Origin: Clostridia bacterium
GTDB lineage: Bacteria > Bacillota > Clostridia > UMGS1810
Assembly (NCBI GenBank): GCA_016293435.1
Contig: JAEDEG010000013.1
Coordinates: forward strand, 1-38,896
Length of the DNA stretch: 38,896 bases
Direction of reading: 5' to 3'
The notes below the pieces were generated by a model that was not told the DNA's origin, ran no database searches, and was given only the letters and a program-made list of their open reading frames with translations. Of this stretch, positions 1-8,106 are shown in pieces. A program made the position numbers and the translations under genes. The stretch's first letter is position 1; each line of letters starts with the position of its first letter.

Positions 1-24
1 TATAGCTGTAAGCTTTACCGAACA

Positions 25-46
25 CCCCGGACAATCCGGGGGTTTT
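25..46 (+). terminator. Rho-independent terminator of a gene left of the window
   Basis: A 7-bp GC-rich stem (CCCCGGA, loop CAA, TCCGGGG) is followed by GTTTT on the plus strand. It probably ends a plus-strand chromosomal gene lying outside the window and converging on the island. Positions 1-24 hold no feature I can support. Confidence 0.7.
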
Positions 47-51
47 CATAA

Positions 52-99
52 ACAATAAAAAATCCCGAAAACTCTTGTAAATAAAGGCTTTCGAGATTT
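52..99 (-). terminator. Terminator carried by the distal repeat copy
   Basis: On the minus strand a 14-bp stem, including two G-U pairs, is followed by a T-rich tract. It is the duplicated guaA terminator. In its present place it would end the island operon that finishes with the GIY-YIG gene at 286, so one att-borne terminator can serve both the chromosome gene and the island operon. Confidence 0.7.
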
Positions 100-118
100 C
101 TTGTTATTATTCCCACTC
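54..118. repeat. Island-end direct repeat, distal copy (displaced guaA 3' end)
   Basis: These 65 bp match 12503-12567 at 64 of 65 positions; the only difference is T73 against C12522. On the minus strand the copy reads GAG TGG GAA TAA, the last codons of guaA, followed by the guaA terminator hairpin. Here the codons are not preceded by guaA sequence, so this is the displaced copy left by integration. The 3' end of guaA is a known integration hotspot for genomic islands. The exact crossover position inside the repeat cannot be told from one sequence. Confidence 0.9.
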
Positions 119-285
119 GGTGCGTTATAACGTGATTCCCGTTGTATCACCTGATTTTAAGCCGTTTTCATCGCCGTTTCCGCTTAAAATCTTTTAATTA
201 TTTTGTGTTTTGTTGTATCTGTTATCAATTTGTTATCATCTATATGTTAACATAATATTTGTGTTTTTGCAAGGGGTTGGAGAAA
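119..285. other. Island end, non-coding, rich in inverted and direct repeats
   Basis: This stretch has no gene. It contains a 10-bp palindrome CGTTATAACG (123-132), GTGAT/ATCAC inverted (132-136/146-150), a perfect 10-bp inverted repeat GATTTTAAGC/GCTTAAAATC (153-162/182-191), and two direct TGTTATCA copies 11 bp apart (220-227, 231-238). Short repeats of this kind next to an attachment site often bind integrase or excisionase. That role is inference here. Confidence 0.45.
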
Positions 286-975
286 TTAATCTTCATCACT
301 TTCTTCGTTTTCGATTCTGTCACGCAAGTCACTTAACGTAAGTCCGTTCTTAGTAAAATATTTCCAACCATTAACATGTAGGTCCTCACTCCATCCATGT
401 CGTTCAATTAAAAGTTTTCTAGCTAACGCAGTAACAGAATAAATTTCTCCTTCATATTCTATTTTATTTTTATCATTAACGACTTTCGCCACAATATTCT
501 CATCATGAAGAAAAGAAATTTTTTCACCGACATCTATATTCAAAAGCTTAAAAGAATTATTAGAACGCTTCGTCCTTGCTTCCGCAATTTCTTCTTCCTG
601 AGACTGCTCTTGTGTAGGTCGGTACAATCTTAAATTATCAGTATCGTTTCTAAGAGCTGCAATATCTTTAAATATTCCATATGCTGTTTCAGGGGAAATC
701 TTAAAGAACTCTCTTTCTCTGATACGCCCGTTTTCTAATTGTTCTCTTGCATGAAGAGTATCATCAATTCTGTCGATGATACTATGAATTCTTTTTTCGA
801 CTTCAAGCGGTTGTTCCACTTCATAAGTAGCATAGCAACGATAAGATAAAGGTAAGTTTGTTGGAGTATTCAATTCTTTCAACCTTCTATCAATATCATT
901 TCGTTCCGTCATTCCGATTTTAACCCATCCATCAAGACATGGATTTATTAAAATATATACTATTCCTTTTGACAT
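286..975 (-). CDS. GIY-YIG (T5orf172-type) nuclease-fold protein with DUF4357-like tail
   Basis: The protein has 229 aa. I chose the ATG at 975 because AAGGGA lies just upstream; a longer reading frame begins 30 bp earlier without support. The N-terminus (GIVYILINP, then WVKIGMT and RRLKELNT) has the pattern of the T5orf172/MUG113 branch of the GIY-YIG nuclease superfamily. A charged linker around residues 125-140 leads to a C-terminal segment with VNGWKYF that resembles DUF4357, a small domain often seen in restriction-linked proteins. It is the last gene of the operon, 19 nt after hsdR, so it is probably co-transcribed. Whether it cuts DNA cannot be told from sequence. An accessory or anti-phage role is inference from context. 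Confidence 0.75.
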   Translation of the reverse strand: MSKGIVYILINPCLDGWVKIGMTERNDIDRRLKELNTPTNLPLSYRCYATYEVEQPLEVEKRIHSIIDRIDDTLHAREQLENGRIREREFFKISPETAYGIFKDIAALRNDTDNLRLYRPTQEQSQEEEIAEARTKRSNNSFKLLNIDVGEKISFLHDENIVAKVVNDKNKIEYEGEIYSVTALARKLLIERHGWSEDLHVNGWKYFTKNGLTLSDLRDRIENEESDED

Positions 976-994
976 ATTCGTCCCTTTCCGTTGG

Positions 995-3949
995 TCAACT
1001 TGCAACCAACATATTTTTTATCTTACGTATAACTGCGTTGGTTATCTGAACAATTACCGATCTGTCATTACCTAACTCAGCATAAAAATCAGCTCTTTCT
1101 GTATCACCGGACAAGGTACTATCTAGCAATCCATCAGTAATTTTCGAAGTAACTCTATCAGTGATTGCTGCTTCGTATGCACTTTCGTTGCTATCACGCA
1201 CATTACTAACCAAAGAATCATCTTCGCTAAGTTCTGACACAATATTTCCAATTTCTTTTTCTGCATCTGCATATTTCAAATTGAACTTTTCAATAATTTC
1301 ATCTATTACAGAATATGATTTTTCTGTAATAGTAACTTCCGTTGCAAGTTTAGCCAGCGCAACATCTTCTTTTTGTAATATCAATGCTTCATTTTCTGCA
1401 GCTACTTGTTCAGAAAAATCTATAAGTCTTACCAATGCTTCCGGATCTACAACTTCCGAATCTTCTTGCTCGTATAAGAAATTATACACCACATCAAACA
1501 CAACAGCAATATTCTTCATATCCTCATTCCAAGAATTATAAACAATTGAGATGTAATAGAACAGTTTACTGAATTTATGCAGTTCGCCTAAAAAGATTTT
1601 CTTTTTCTTATCTTCTAATTTGTCATACGATTTTTTTATAGTTGCTAAAACGGAGGTTAATTCACCTGAAGTAGTTTCTTCGCCTTGAATATTTTGATAT
1701 ATCTCCTCAATTTGGGACATTGTAATAACAAAATAATCAAGAATGGCATCTCGCTTTTTAAAAAGTACATTAGGATCAGCTTCATTCTCCGTTGGCAGAT
1801 AAATTTCTCCGCCATAATACATAGTGAAATACGCTTTAATATCCTCCTGATTATTTACAAAATCCAGCACATATGTTTTTTTATTTTTTGCAGGTCTATT
1901 GAGTCTTGATATCGTCTGTACTGCTTTTACTGCACTACTGAGTTTTTTATCAAGATACATCACACATAATTTATTTTCGTCAAATCCCGTTTGCAATTTA
2001 TCAGCGACTATTACAACACGGAGTTCATCATGATTTGCTATGATACTTTTAATGTCGTAAGGAACACCCTGCTCTCTGAACTCTGAATTCATTTCTTCCT
2101 CTGTGAATTTAACACCATCGAGTTCGATTGTTCCAGTAAACGCAACACAAGCTCTGAAATTGCATCCGTGTTTCTTCAAGTATTCATCTACTGCTAATTT
2201 GTACAAAACAGCATGCTTTCTTGATGGTGTTACAATCATTGCTTTCGCCTTACCATCCAGCCAAGAAAGACGCTTTTCAACAAAGTCATCCATAATAATC
2301 CGAATTTTCATATCAACTACTTCTTCAGATGTTGTAATATAATTAAAAATTGCTTGCTGAGAGCGTGCAGAATCATACTCGGTATCATCGTCTTTAAGTT
2401 TGTCAATTTTGTATTTGGAACTGTATTTCGTATAACACTGCAATGGATTTAAAATATACTTTTCCTCTATTGCCTGTTTCATAGAATACTTGTCAAAATA
2501 TGTCTTGCCAAGTTCTGTTCTGCTTCCGAAAAGCTCAACTGTTTCTTTTTTGGGTGTCGCCGTAAAAGCAAAGTAACTAACATTATTTGTATTTTTTATA
2601 GTATCTTTGTTCTTAAGAATCTGATTTTGTCCATCTTCGAGATTTTCATATACCTCGTCCATTTCAATGGCTTCTTTTAAAGATTTTCCGGTTAAGGTTT
2701 CCGATGCCTTAGACATGGATTTCCCTGCAGTTGAAGAGTGTGCCTCGTCTATGATTATAGCATATTTTCTATCTTCATGCCGTTGTATTTCGTTCAAGAT
2801 AGGTCTAAACTTTTGAAGTGTAGTAACTATAATATATCCGCCTTTATCAAGCATTTTTAAAAGCTCTGCTGATGTAGTATCGATATGTTGTGCAACGCCA
2901 CCTTTGCCGTTATGTCCATCAACATTATACATTTCAGCACCAAGTTGTCCATCAATTACCCTTCTGTCACTGATGATTATTACGGTGTTGAATGCCTCTA
3001 AATTTATAAGACGTTTTGCAAGCCATGCAATAGTTTTAGTCTTACCGCTACCTGCACTGTGCCATATCAGATATCTTCCACCAACGCCGTTTTCTTTTAC
3101 ATCATTTTCACTTCTCAAAACAGCCCTAATCTGATGATATCTGGGGAATATCATATTACCTTCATCATCAATAAACATAAACTCCCTTATGATTCTGAGA
3201 AGCATATCTTTTTGCAGAATGTTTTCCCACAAATAGTAGGTAGAATGTTTCCCTTTTACAACAGGATTTCCTGCACCATCTTCATCACCAAGATTAAAAG
3301 GAAAGAATTTTGTTTCTTTTTTGTCTAACCTTGTGGTCATAAATGCAACCATTTCATCAACAGCAAAATATACCAACGTTCTCTTATTAAAACTGAAACA
3401 AAGCTGATTCGGATCTCTTGTTGTTTTGAATTGTTTTGTCCCTTCAAAGCCTGCTTTTTGCCCAGCGGTTTGCTTTTTAAGTTCAATCATAACAACAGGA
3501 ATTCCGTTGATAAATAAAGCCAAATCTACACGATAGCTGTTTTCTTTATCTTCATATGCAAACTCTTTACAAACCGAGAAAATATTTTTGCTGTATAACT
3601 CTATATTCTCGGACATGGATTCAAGCCCTGTCTTAAAATAGACAAGGCTGAATTTTGTATTGCTTGCATAGTCTTCTACCCATTCGGTTAGGGCTTTTAT
3701 AAGACCACGATCTTCTATTTTGTTGCATAAAAGCTCAATATATCTGTCTTTATAAGCAGCTCCGTAAGTATCTTTTAGCTTTTGCAACTCATCTGATTGT
3801 GTGCTTTCAAGAAATTCAAAAAGTTTTACTGTATCAAGAGCGTGTTTATAATCATAGTCAGACATATAGCTCTTTTTGTAACCATGAACTACTAAGTAGT
3901 CATATATTTCATCCCTAAACGGATTTTCTCTTAGATTTTTTTCTGCCAT
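995..3949 (-). CDS. hsdR: Type I restriction enzyme, R subunit (HsdR)
   Basis: The protein has 984 aa, a normal HsdR length. The N-terminal domain carries a PD-(D/E)xK nuclease signature (D142 and E156-L-K158). The motor domain has a Walker A motif HSAGSGKTKT at 297-306, DEAH at 401-404 and the superfamily 2 motif FAFTATP further on, followed by a helical C-terminus that docks to HsdM/HsdS. HsdR translocates DNA using ATP and cleaves far from the recognition site. The start has AGGAG 10 nt upstream. Unusually, two unrelated genes separate hsdS from hsdR. All visible catalytic residues are present, so the gene looks functional. Confidence 0.97.
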   Translation of the reverse strand: MAEKNLRENPFRDEIYDYLVVHGYKKSYMSDYDYKHALDTVKLFEFLESTQSDELQKLKDTYGAAYKDRYIELLCNKIEDRGLIKALTEWVEDYASNTKFSLVYFKTGLESMSENIELYSKNIFSVCKEFAYEDKENSYRVDLALFINGIPVVMIELKKQTAGQKAGFEGTKQFKTTRDPNQLCFSFNKRTLVYFAVDEMVAFMTTRLDKKETKFFPFNLGDEDGAGNPVVKGKHSTYYLWENILQKDMLLRIIREFMFIDDEGNMIFPRYHQIRAVLRSENDVKENGVGGRYLIWHSAGSGKTKTIAWLAKRLINLEAFNTVIIISDRRVIDGQLGAEMYNVDGHNGKGGVAQHIDTTSAELLKMLDKGGYIIVTTLQKFRPILNEIQRHEDRKYAIIIDEAHSSTAGKSMSKASETLTGKSLKEAIEMDEVYENLEDGQNQILKNKDTIKNTNNVSYFAFTATPKKETVELFGSRTELGKTYFDKYSMKQAIEEKYILNPLQCYTKYSSKYKIDKLKDDDTEYDSARSQQAIFNYITTSEEVVDMKIRIIMDDFVEKRLSWLDGKAKAMIVTPSRKHAVLYKLAVDEYLKKHGCNFRACVAFTGTIELDGVKFTEEEMNSEFREQGVPYDIKSIIANHDELRVVIVADKLQTGFDENKLCVMYLDKKLSSAVKAVQTISRLNRPAKNKKTYVLDFVNNQEDIKAYFTMYYGGEIYLPTENEADPNVLFKKRDAILDYFVITMSQIEEIYQNIQGEETTSGELTSVLATIKKSYDKLEDKKKKIFLGELHKFSKLFYYISIVYNSWNEDMKNIAVVFDVVYNFLYEQEDSEVVDPEALVRLIDFSEQVAAENEALILQKEDVALAKLATEVTITEKSYSVIDEIIEKFNLKYADAEKEIGNIVSELSEDDSLVSNVRDSNESAYEAAITDRVTSKITDGLLDSTLSGDTERADFYAELGNDRSVIVQITNAVIRKIKNMLVAS

Positions 3950-4002
3950 ATAGTTCCCACTCCTTTATGTATCGTCTGGCACCGATAATAACTACGGACT
4001 AA

Positions 4003-4611
4003 TTATGGTAAATAAATATCATATCCTGAAGCGTCGTTTTCGCTTTTGTCATATGCATTGTTAATATATTCGTCAATGTTATTTATAAAATCATCTTCTT
4101 CAACAAATGTAATATATGAGCCATTCATATAATCATATGTCTTACATTTGTCACAGTGCCATTGCTCCGGTTTAGAATTGAAATGATTATTTGAAATTAT
4201 ATCAAAGACTTTATCCATCTTATATTTAGTAATAGAAGTACCGTGACAGTCTGTGCCTTTTGCTTTAAACCAATCATAATTACCATTCACTTTTTTAATT
4301 ACGCCTACAAGACCATTTTTATGCGATGTTCTATCTTTTCTTGTTTCATCTTTCAAACAATACTCAATTTCCCAATCTATCCATTTGCTTTCAGTCATTT
4401 TGGGTGACAAAATAATAATAGTGACGGAAGTATCATACATCATATCTCTTAACTTCTTTTTAATTGTATCAGCTTTTAAATCAGACATATCTTCCGTATA
4501 TCCATCTTCACCTTTATAATATTTTGCATCTTCACCCATCTTTTCAATTATTCTATCTCTTAAATCTGTTGACTCACTGTATTTGTACGAAATAAATGTT
4601 TTATGTGCCAT
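4003..4611 (-). CDS. TIR-like (DUF1863/MTH538-type) protein, candidate NAD-dependent signalling enzyme
   Basis: The protein has 202 aa. The N-terminus (HKTFISYKYSES) and the core (TVTIIILSPK-type strand, then SKWIDWEIEYCL at 75-86) match the TIR-like DUF1863 family, to which Thoeris ThsB proteins belong. E81 lies where TIR NADases carry their catalytic Glu. A CDKC pair (C153, C156) may bind a metal. In Thoeris, ThsB makes a cyclic ADP-ribose isomer on phage infection that switches on a separate effector. No ThsA (SIR2/SLOG) gene is here; the neighbour is a small membrane protein, 1 nt upstream. AGGAG precedes the start. Family assignment is firm; the activity and the partnership are inference. 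Confidence 0.85.
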   Translation of the reverse strand: MAHKTFISYKYSESTDLRDRIIEKMGEDAKYYKGEDGYTEDMSDLKADTIKKKLRDMMYDTSVTIIILSPKMTESKWIDWEIEYCLKDETRKDRTSHKNGLVGVIKKVNGNYDWFKAKGTDCHGTSITKYKMDKVFDIISNNHFNSKPEQWHCDKCKTYDYMNGSYITFVEEDDFINNIDEYINNAYDKSENDASGYDIYLP

Positions 4612-4612
4612 T

Positions 4613-5038
4613 TCACATCACTCCTTTAAACTTTAATATCAATATTACTGCTATTAACAATATCAACGGTCCATAAAAATAATAGATTGATTTTGATGTT
4701 ATGCACTGCCACTTTGTGGCTCGTGCTTTTTTTAATTCACTTTCTTTGAAATCCAAAGAAAGTTTGAAATCTACAATTCCACCTTTTCTTTTCTGTTCAT
4801 AAAAATATTTGTACTTTCTTTCCATGCCTAAATAATAAATATCTAGCCACAAGAAAATCAAGATAGAAGAAAAAGATAAGGCTAATACTGTAAAACTAAT
4901 ATTTGCAAAAGATAACGCCGTAATTCCCGCTACAACGGCAACTGCAAAACCTTTAATATTGGCAGAAATGTTTGACATACGATCAACAACACTTTCTATC
5001 ATTTGCAAATATGTTATTCGTTTATCACTAAATTTCAT
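4613..5038 (-). CDS. Small three-helix membrane protein paired with the TIR-like gene
   Basis: The protein has 141 aa from the ATG at 5038, preceded by GGAGG and fused to the hsdS stop as TAATG. A longer frame exists but lacks a ribosome site. A short helical N-terminus (LQMIESVVDRM) leads into hydrophobic helices at about 27-45 and 47-68, a cytoplasmic-looking basic loop beginning DIYYLGMERKY, and a third helix at about 118-136. This layout resembles small membrane proteins I recall beside TIR-like genes, but I could not verify the family. It could be the membrane effector of the TIR-like protein (depolarising pore or similar). The alternative is a passenger gene of unrelated function. Confidence 0.8.
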   Translation of the reverse strand: MKFSDKRITYLQMIESVVDRMSNISANIKGFAVAVVAGITALSFANISFTVLALSFSSILIFLWLDIYYLGMERKYKYFYEQKRKGGIVDFKLSLDFKESELKKARATKWQCITSKSIYYFYGPLILLIAVILILKFKGVM

Positions 5039-6363
5039 TAAACCTCCACCTTTCCGGTTACAGCTTCGAAGATTATACTTTTTCGATATTCTTTCAACTT
5101 CTCTATTGTGGTAATATTTGATTCTATCAGGGTGTCGATTTGCGAACATTTATCATCCAAAAAAGTCACTATTTTGCTCATATCTATTTCGTTTGGCAAA
5201 ATAATCAAAGCATCTCGAAGCATTGCTTGTGTAATACTAAACAATTTTACGCCAGAAGCTTTTGCACGTATTTGACTTCTCCACGCATCGGTTGCAAATA
5301 GATAAGCGTAGTATTTTGCGTTTTTTCTTTCTTTAGGCCGCGATATAATGGTATGGTATCCAGCAAATATAGGTTCGTCTGTATCAACATATACACAATT
5401 ACCACAACCTAAAAGATCTTCGGATGTGTCTGCAAATATAATATCTCCAGTGAAGGTCAGAGATGATATATTGGTATCCATATATTTTTCGTTCACAAAT
5501 TTAATCATTTCTTTTTTCACGGATGTGCCGATGTTAACTTTTGAATGAATCTGTCCATAACTCACAACACCGATCCCGTCTTCTGTTAAATCCGCTTTGG
5601 TTATTGACAATCCCTTTCCAAAAGAAAACTCGCTTCTAAATCTGCTGATTTTCCAACTCTCAGGAATTTCTCCAATCCACTCGATACCGCTATCTTTCAT
5701 AGGAACATCAGGATTTAGTCCTTTTGTAACAGCTTCATAAATGATGCTTTGACGCTGTTCTTTGAGTAATGCGTTAGTCTTTTCTTTTGCTTCAATAAGC
5801 GAATCAATTTCTGCACATTTTTTATCGAGATATTCAACTATTTCATTTTGCTGCTCAATATTGTCAGGAATAGCAAAGCGTAATCCGTTATACTTTTCTG
5901 CGCTTATGTTTTGAATAGTTGCCTGAATAAATATTTGTTGACTCCATTCTTCATAAGCCTGGGTTAATGTATAGTAATATAAAAATTTGCTATTTGCCTT
6001 TTGAAAATCAGCCTTGAATCTTATAAGATAACCTGCAAATGCACAATCCCCATACTTGGACTCATAATAAAAACTTTTCCCTGCAGTTGCACCACTTCTT
6101 GCAAACAGAATATCTCCATCATCCAAAATATATTCCTCTGCAATTTCTGTTGGCAAAGATTGCTTCCCTTCATTCGAAAGAGTCCTGTTAGTTGTAATGT
6201 CTGTTATACGGACATATCGCGGCAACGATTCACTATATTCCACACCTGTTGCATTCGCTCCGTACTGCATTGGTTCGGAGGCTAAGTGTTTCATTTTCCA
6301 TACACTCCACTTTTCTGGAATTTCTCCGATCCACTCAACGCCACTATCTTTCATTTTTCTCAT
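5038..6363 (-). CDS. hsdS: Type I restriction enzyme, specificity subunit (HsdS)
   Basis: The protein has 441 aa with the classic two-half design. Each half opens with the same phrase (MKDSGVEWIGEIPEKW at residue 4, MKDSGIEWIGEIPESW near 222), followed by a target-recognition domain and a conserved helical arm (EIVEYLDKKCAEID and KIVTFLDDKCSQID). The two recognition domains are unrelated to each other, so the site should be bipartite and asymmetric. The start overlaps the hsdM stop as ATGA, which suggests translational coupling. Only one hsdS is present and no inverted extra copy was seen, so shuffling by inversion is not indicated. Confidence 0.96.
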   Translation of the reverse strand: MRKMKDSGVEWIGEIPEKWSVWKMKHLASEPMQYGANATGVEYSESLPRYVRITDITTNRTLSNEGKQSLPTEIAEEYILDDGDILFARSGATAGKSFYYESKYGDCAFAGYLIRFKADFQKANSKFLYYYTLTQAYEEWSQQIFIQATIQNISAEKYNGLRFAIPDNIEQQNEIVEYLDKKCAEIDSLIEAKEKTNALLKEQRQSIIYEAVTKGLNPDVPMKDSGIEWIGEIPESWKISRFRSEFSFGKGLSITKADLTEDGIGVVSYGQIHSKVNIGTSVKKEMIKFVNEKYMDTNISSLTFTGDIIFADTSEDLLGCGNCVYVDTDEPIFAGYHTIISRPKERKNAKYYAYLFATDAWRSQIRAKASGVKLFSITQAMLRDALIILPNEIDMSKIVTFLDDKCSQIDTLIESNITTIEKLKEYRKSIIFEAVTGKVEV

Positions 6364-8105
6364 TGTAGCACCGCCTTTGATAATTCCTGTACGGCATTCT
6401 CGTTGTCGATAATTTCTTTCTTTATCTCATCGCTGTTGCGAGGAGGGACATATTTATAGAAATAGCGTGTAAAAGGAATTTCATAACCGATTTTATCTTT
6501 ACTTCTGTCTAAAAAAGCATCAGGTACATAAGGAAGAACTTCGTTTTTAACGTATTCTTCAATATCCTGCTTAAGTGGAATATTTTCGGTGTCACGGCGT
6601 GCCGTGTCAACCTGCACAGCGCCTCTTTTCACAACCTTTTCACCATTTTCATCATATAAAGGACATTCAACAGTAACCTTTGTATAGCCAAAATCTGCAA
6701 CATCAAATATTTTTGAATATTCAGGATCGGCTTTGTCATATGCTTTATATAAGCTAACAATCTTTTCTATACTCTTATCATCAATAAACTTTCGCTTATT
6801 ACCCAAAGACTTTGGCTTCTGGTCTATATAATAATCAATCGCATTAATCAACTGCACTTTGCCAAGTCTTTCGGGTGCAACTTTTTTAGCCAATACCCAA
6901 ATATAAGTGTAAATACCGGTGTTATAAAACATCTGATCAGGAAGAGCTACAATTGCCTCAAGAAGATTGTTTTCAAGTATATATCTTCTGATTTCACTTT
7001 CGCCACTACCTGCATCTCCACTAAACAATGGGGAACCATTCAAAATAATAGCAATTCGAGCATCATCTTCAGCTTTTGCTAACAGATTTTGCAAAAATAA
7101 CAACTGCCCATCGCTTACTCTCGGTGTTCCGGCAACAAAACGGTTAGCAGGTAATTTTAATTCTGCTTCCACAGCTGCTTTGTCGGTTTTCCACTCGTGA
7201 CCGAAGGGAGGGTTAGTAATCAGAAGGTCAAACTTTTCTCCCTTGAACTTATCATCGGTTAAAGTATCACCTTCTCTTATATTTTTTGCTTCTTCATTCA
7301 TCATAAGCATTTCTGCACAGCAGATTGCATATGATTCAGGGTTGATTTCTTCGCCATAAAGTTTAATGTTATTTGGCGAAATTCCAAAACCTTCTTCTGA
7401 TGTTAAATACTTTTTTAGGGTAGTCAACATACCGCCGGTTCCGCAACAACCATCATATACTCTTAAGATTTTCCCCTCTTTTTTAAGTTCATCGTCAGCG
7501 CCACTCATCATAAGTTCACAACAAAGTCTGATAACTTCACGTGGGGTATAATGATCGCCCGCTTCAGCGTTTGCTTTATATTTTCTGATAATTTCTTCGA
7601 ATATATATCCCATTGTAATCGGATCGGTTGTATCCGGATGAAAGTCAACTTCAGAAAAAGCTTTTACAACTTCAAACAAGATGCCTTTTTTTATCATAAA
7701 GTCGACTTCTTCACGAAACTTTAAATCCTGAAGGATTTTCTGAACACTTGGTGAATACGATTTAATAAACTCTAAAAAGTTTGCATTTATATTATCGCTA
7801 TCACCGACAAGCTGTTCCAAGGTAACACACTTTTTATTATAAAAAGGTATTCCAAACTGTTTCTGAACTGCCTGTTCAATTTGAATCTCAGTAACAGCCT
7901 TGTTTTTTGACAAGAGCTCTATTATCTTGGCAATCTCTTTATTTTTCGGTGCAAGTATGCAATCAAAACGGCGTATAATCGCCATTGGTATAATTACATT
8001 ACCATATTTCTCGGGTGTGTAAGGTCCTCTTGTTTTGTTCGCTATATTTTCTACTAAACTTACCTTTGCAGAAACATCAGCTGTAAGTATATTATTATTA
8101 TTCAT
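6360..8105 (-). CDS. hsdM: Type I DNA adenine methyltransferase, M subunit (HsdM)
   Basis: The protein has 581 aa from the ATG at 8105, with GAAGGAG ahead; a TTG 18 bp earlier opens a longer frame but is not needed. An N-terminal helical domain precedes the methylase core with YTPREVIRL (about 186), the SAM-binding motif I DGCCGTGG (218-225) and the catalytic NPPF (298-301) of N6-adenine methylases. HsdM2-HsdS methylates host sites and with HsdR forms the restriction complex. The ribosome site lies within the end of the fic gene, 1 nt away, so expression is probably coupled to Fic. Confidence 0.97.
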   Translation of the reverse strand: MNNNNILTADVSAKVSLVENIANKTRGPYTPEKYGNVIIPMAIIRRFDCILAPKNKEIAKIIELLSKNKAVTEIQIEQAVQKQFGIPFYNKKCVTLEQLVGDSDNINANFLEFIKSYSPSVQKILQDLKFREEVDFMIKKGILFEVVKAFSEVDFHPDTTDPITMGYIFEEIIRKYKANAEAGDHYTPREVIRLCCELMMSGADDELKKEGKILRVYDGCCGTGGMLTTLKKYLTSEEGFGISPNNIKLYGEEINPESYAICCAEMLMMNEEAKNIREGDTLTDDKFKGEKFDLLITNPPFGHEWKTDKAAVEAELKLPANRFVAGTPRVSDGQLLFLQNLLAKAEDDARIAIILNGSPLFSGDAGSGESEIRRYILENNLLEAIVALPDQMFYNTGIYTYIWVLAKKVAPERLGKVQLINAIDYYIDQKPKSLGNKRKFIDDKSIEKIVSLYKAYDKADPEYSKIFDVADFGYTKVTVECPLYDENGEKVVKRGAVQVDTARRDTENIPLKQDIEEYVKNEVLPYVPDAFLDRSKDKIGYEIPFTRYFYKYVPPRNSDEIKKEIIDNENAVQELSKAVLQ

Positions 8106-8106
8106 T

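Noticed and set aside
4003..4611. Complete classic Thoeris system
   Set aside because: A ThsB-like gene is present, but no ThsA with SIR2 or SLOG domains is found anywhere in the window, so the label would overstate the evidence.
5672..6363. Repeated phrase in the two halves of hsdS as a phase-variation switch
   Set aside because: The repeat is the normal internal duplication of HsdS. There is no second hsdS, inverted copy or recombinase next to it.
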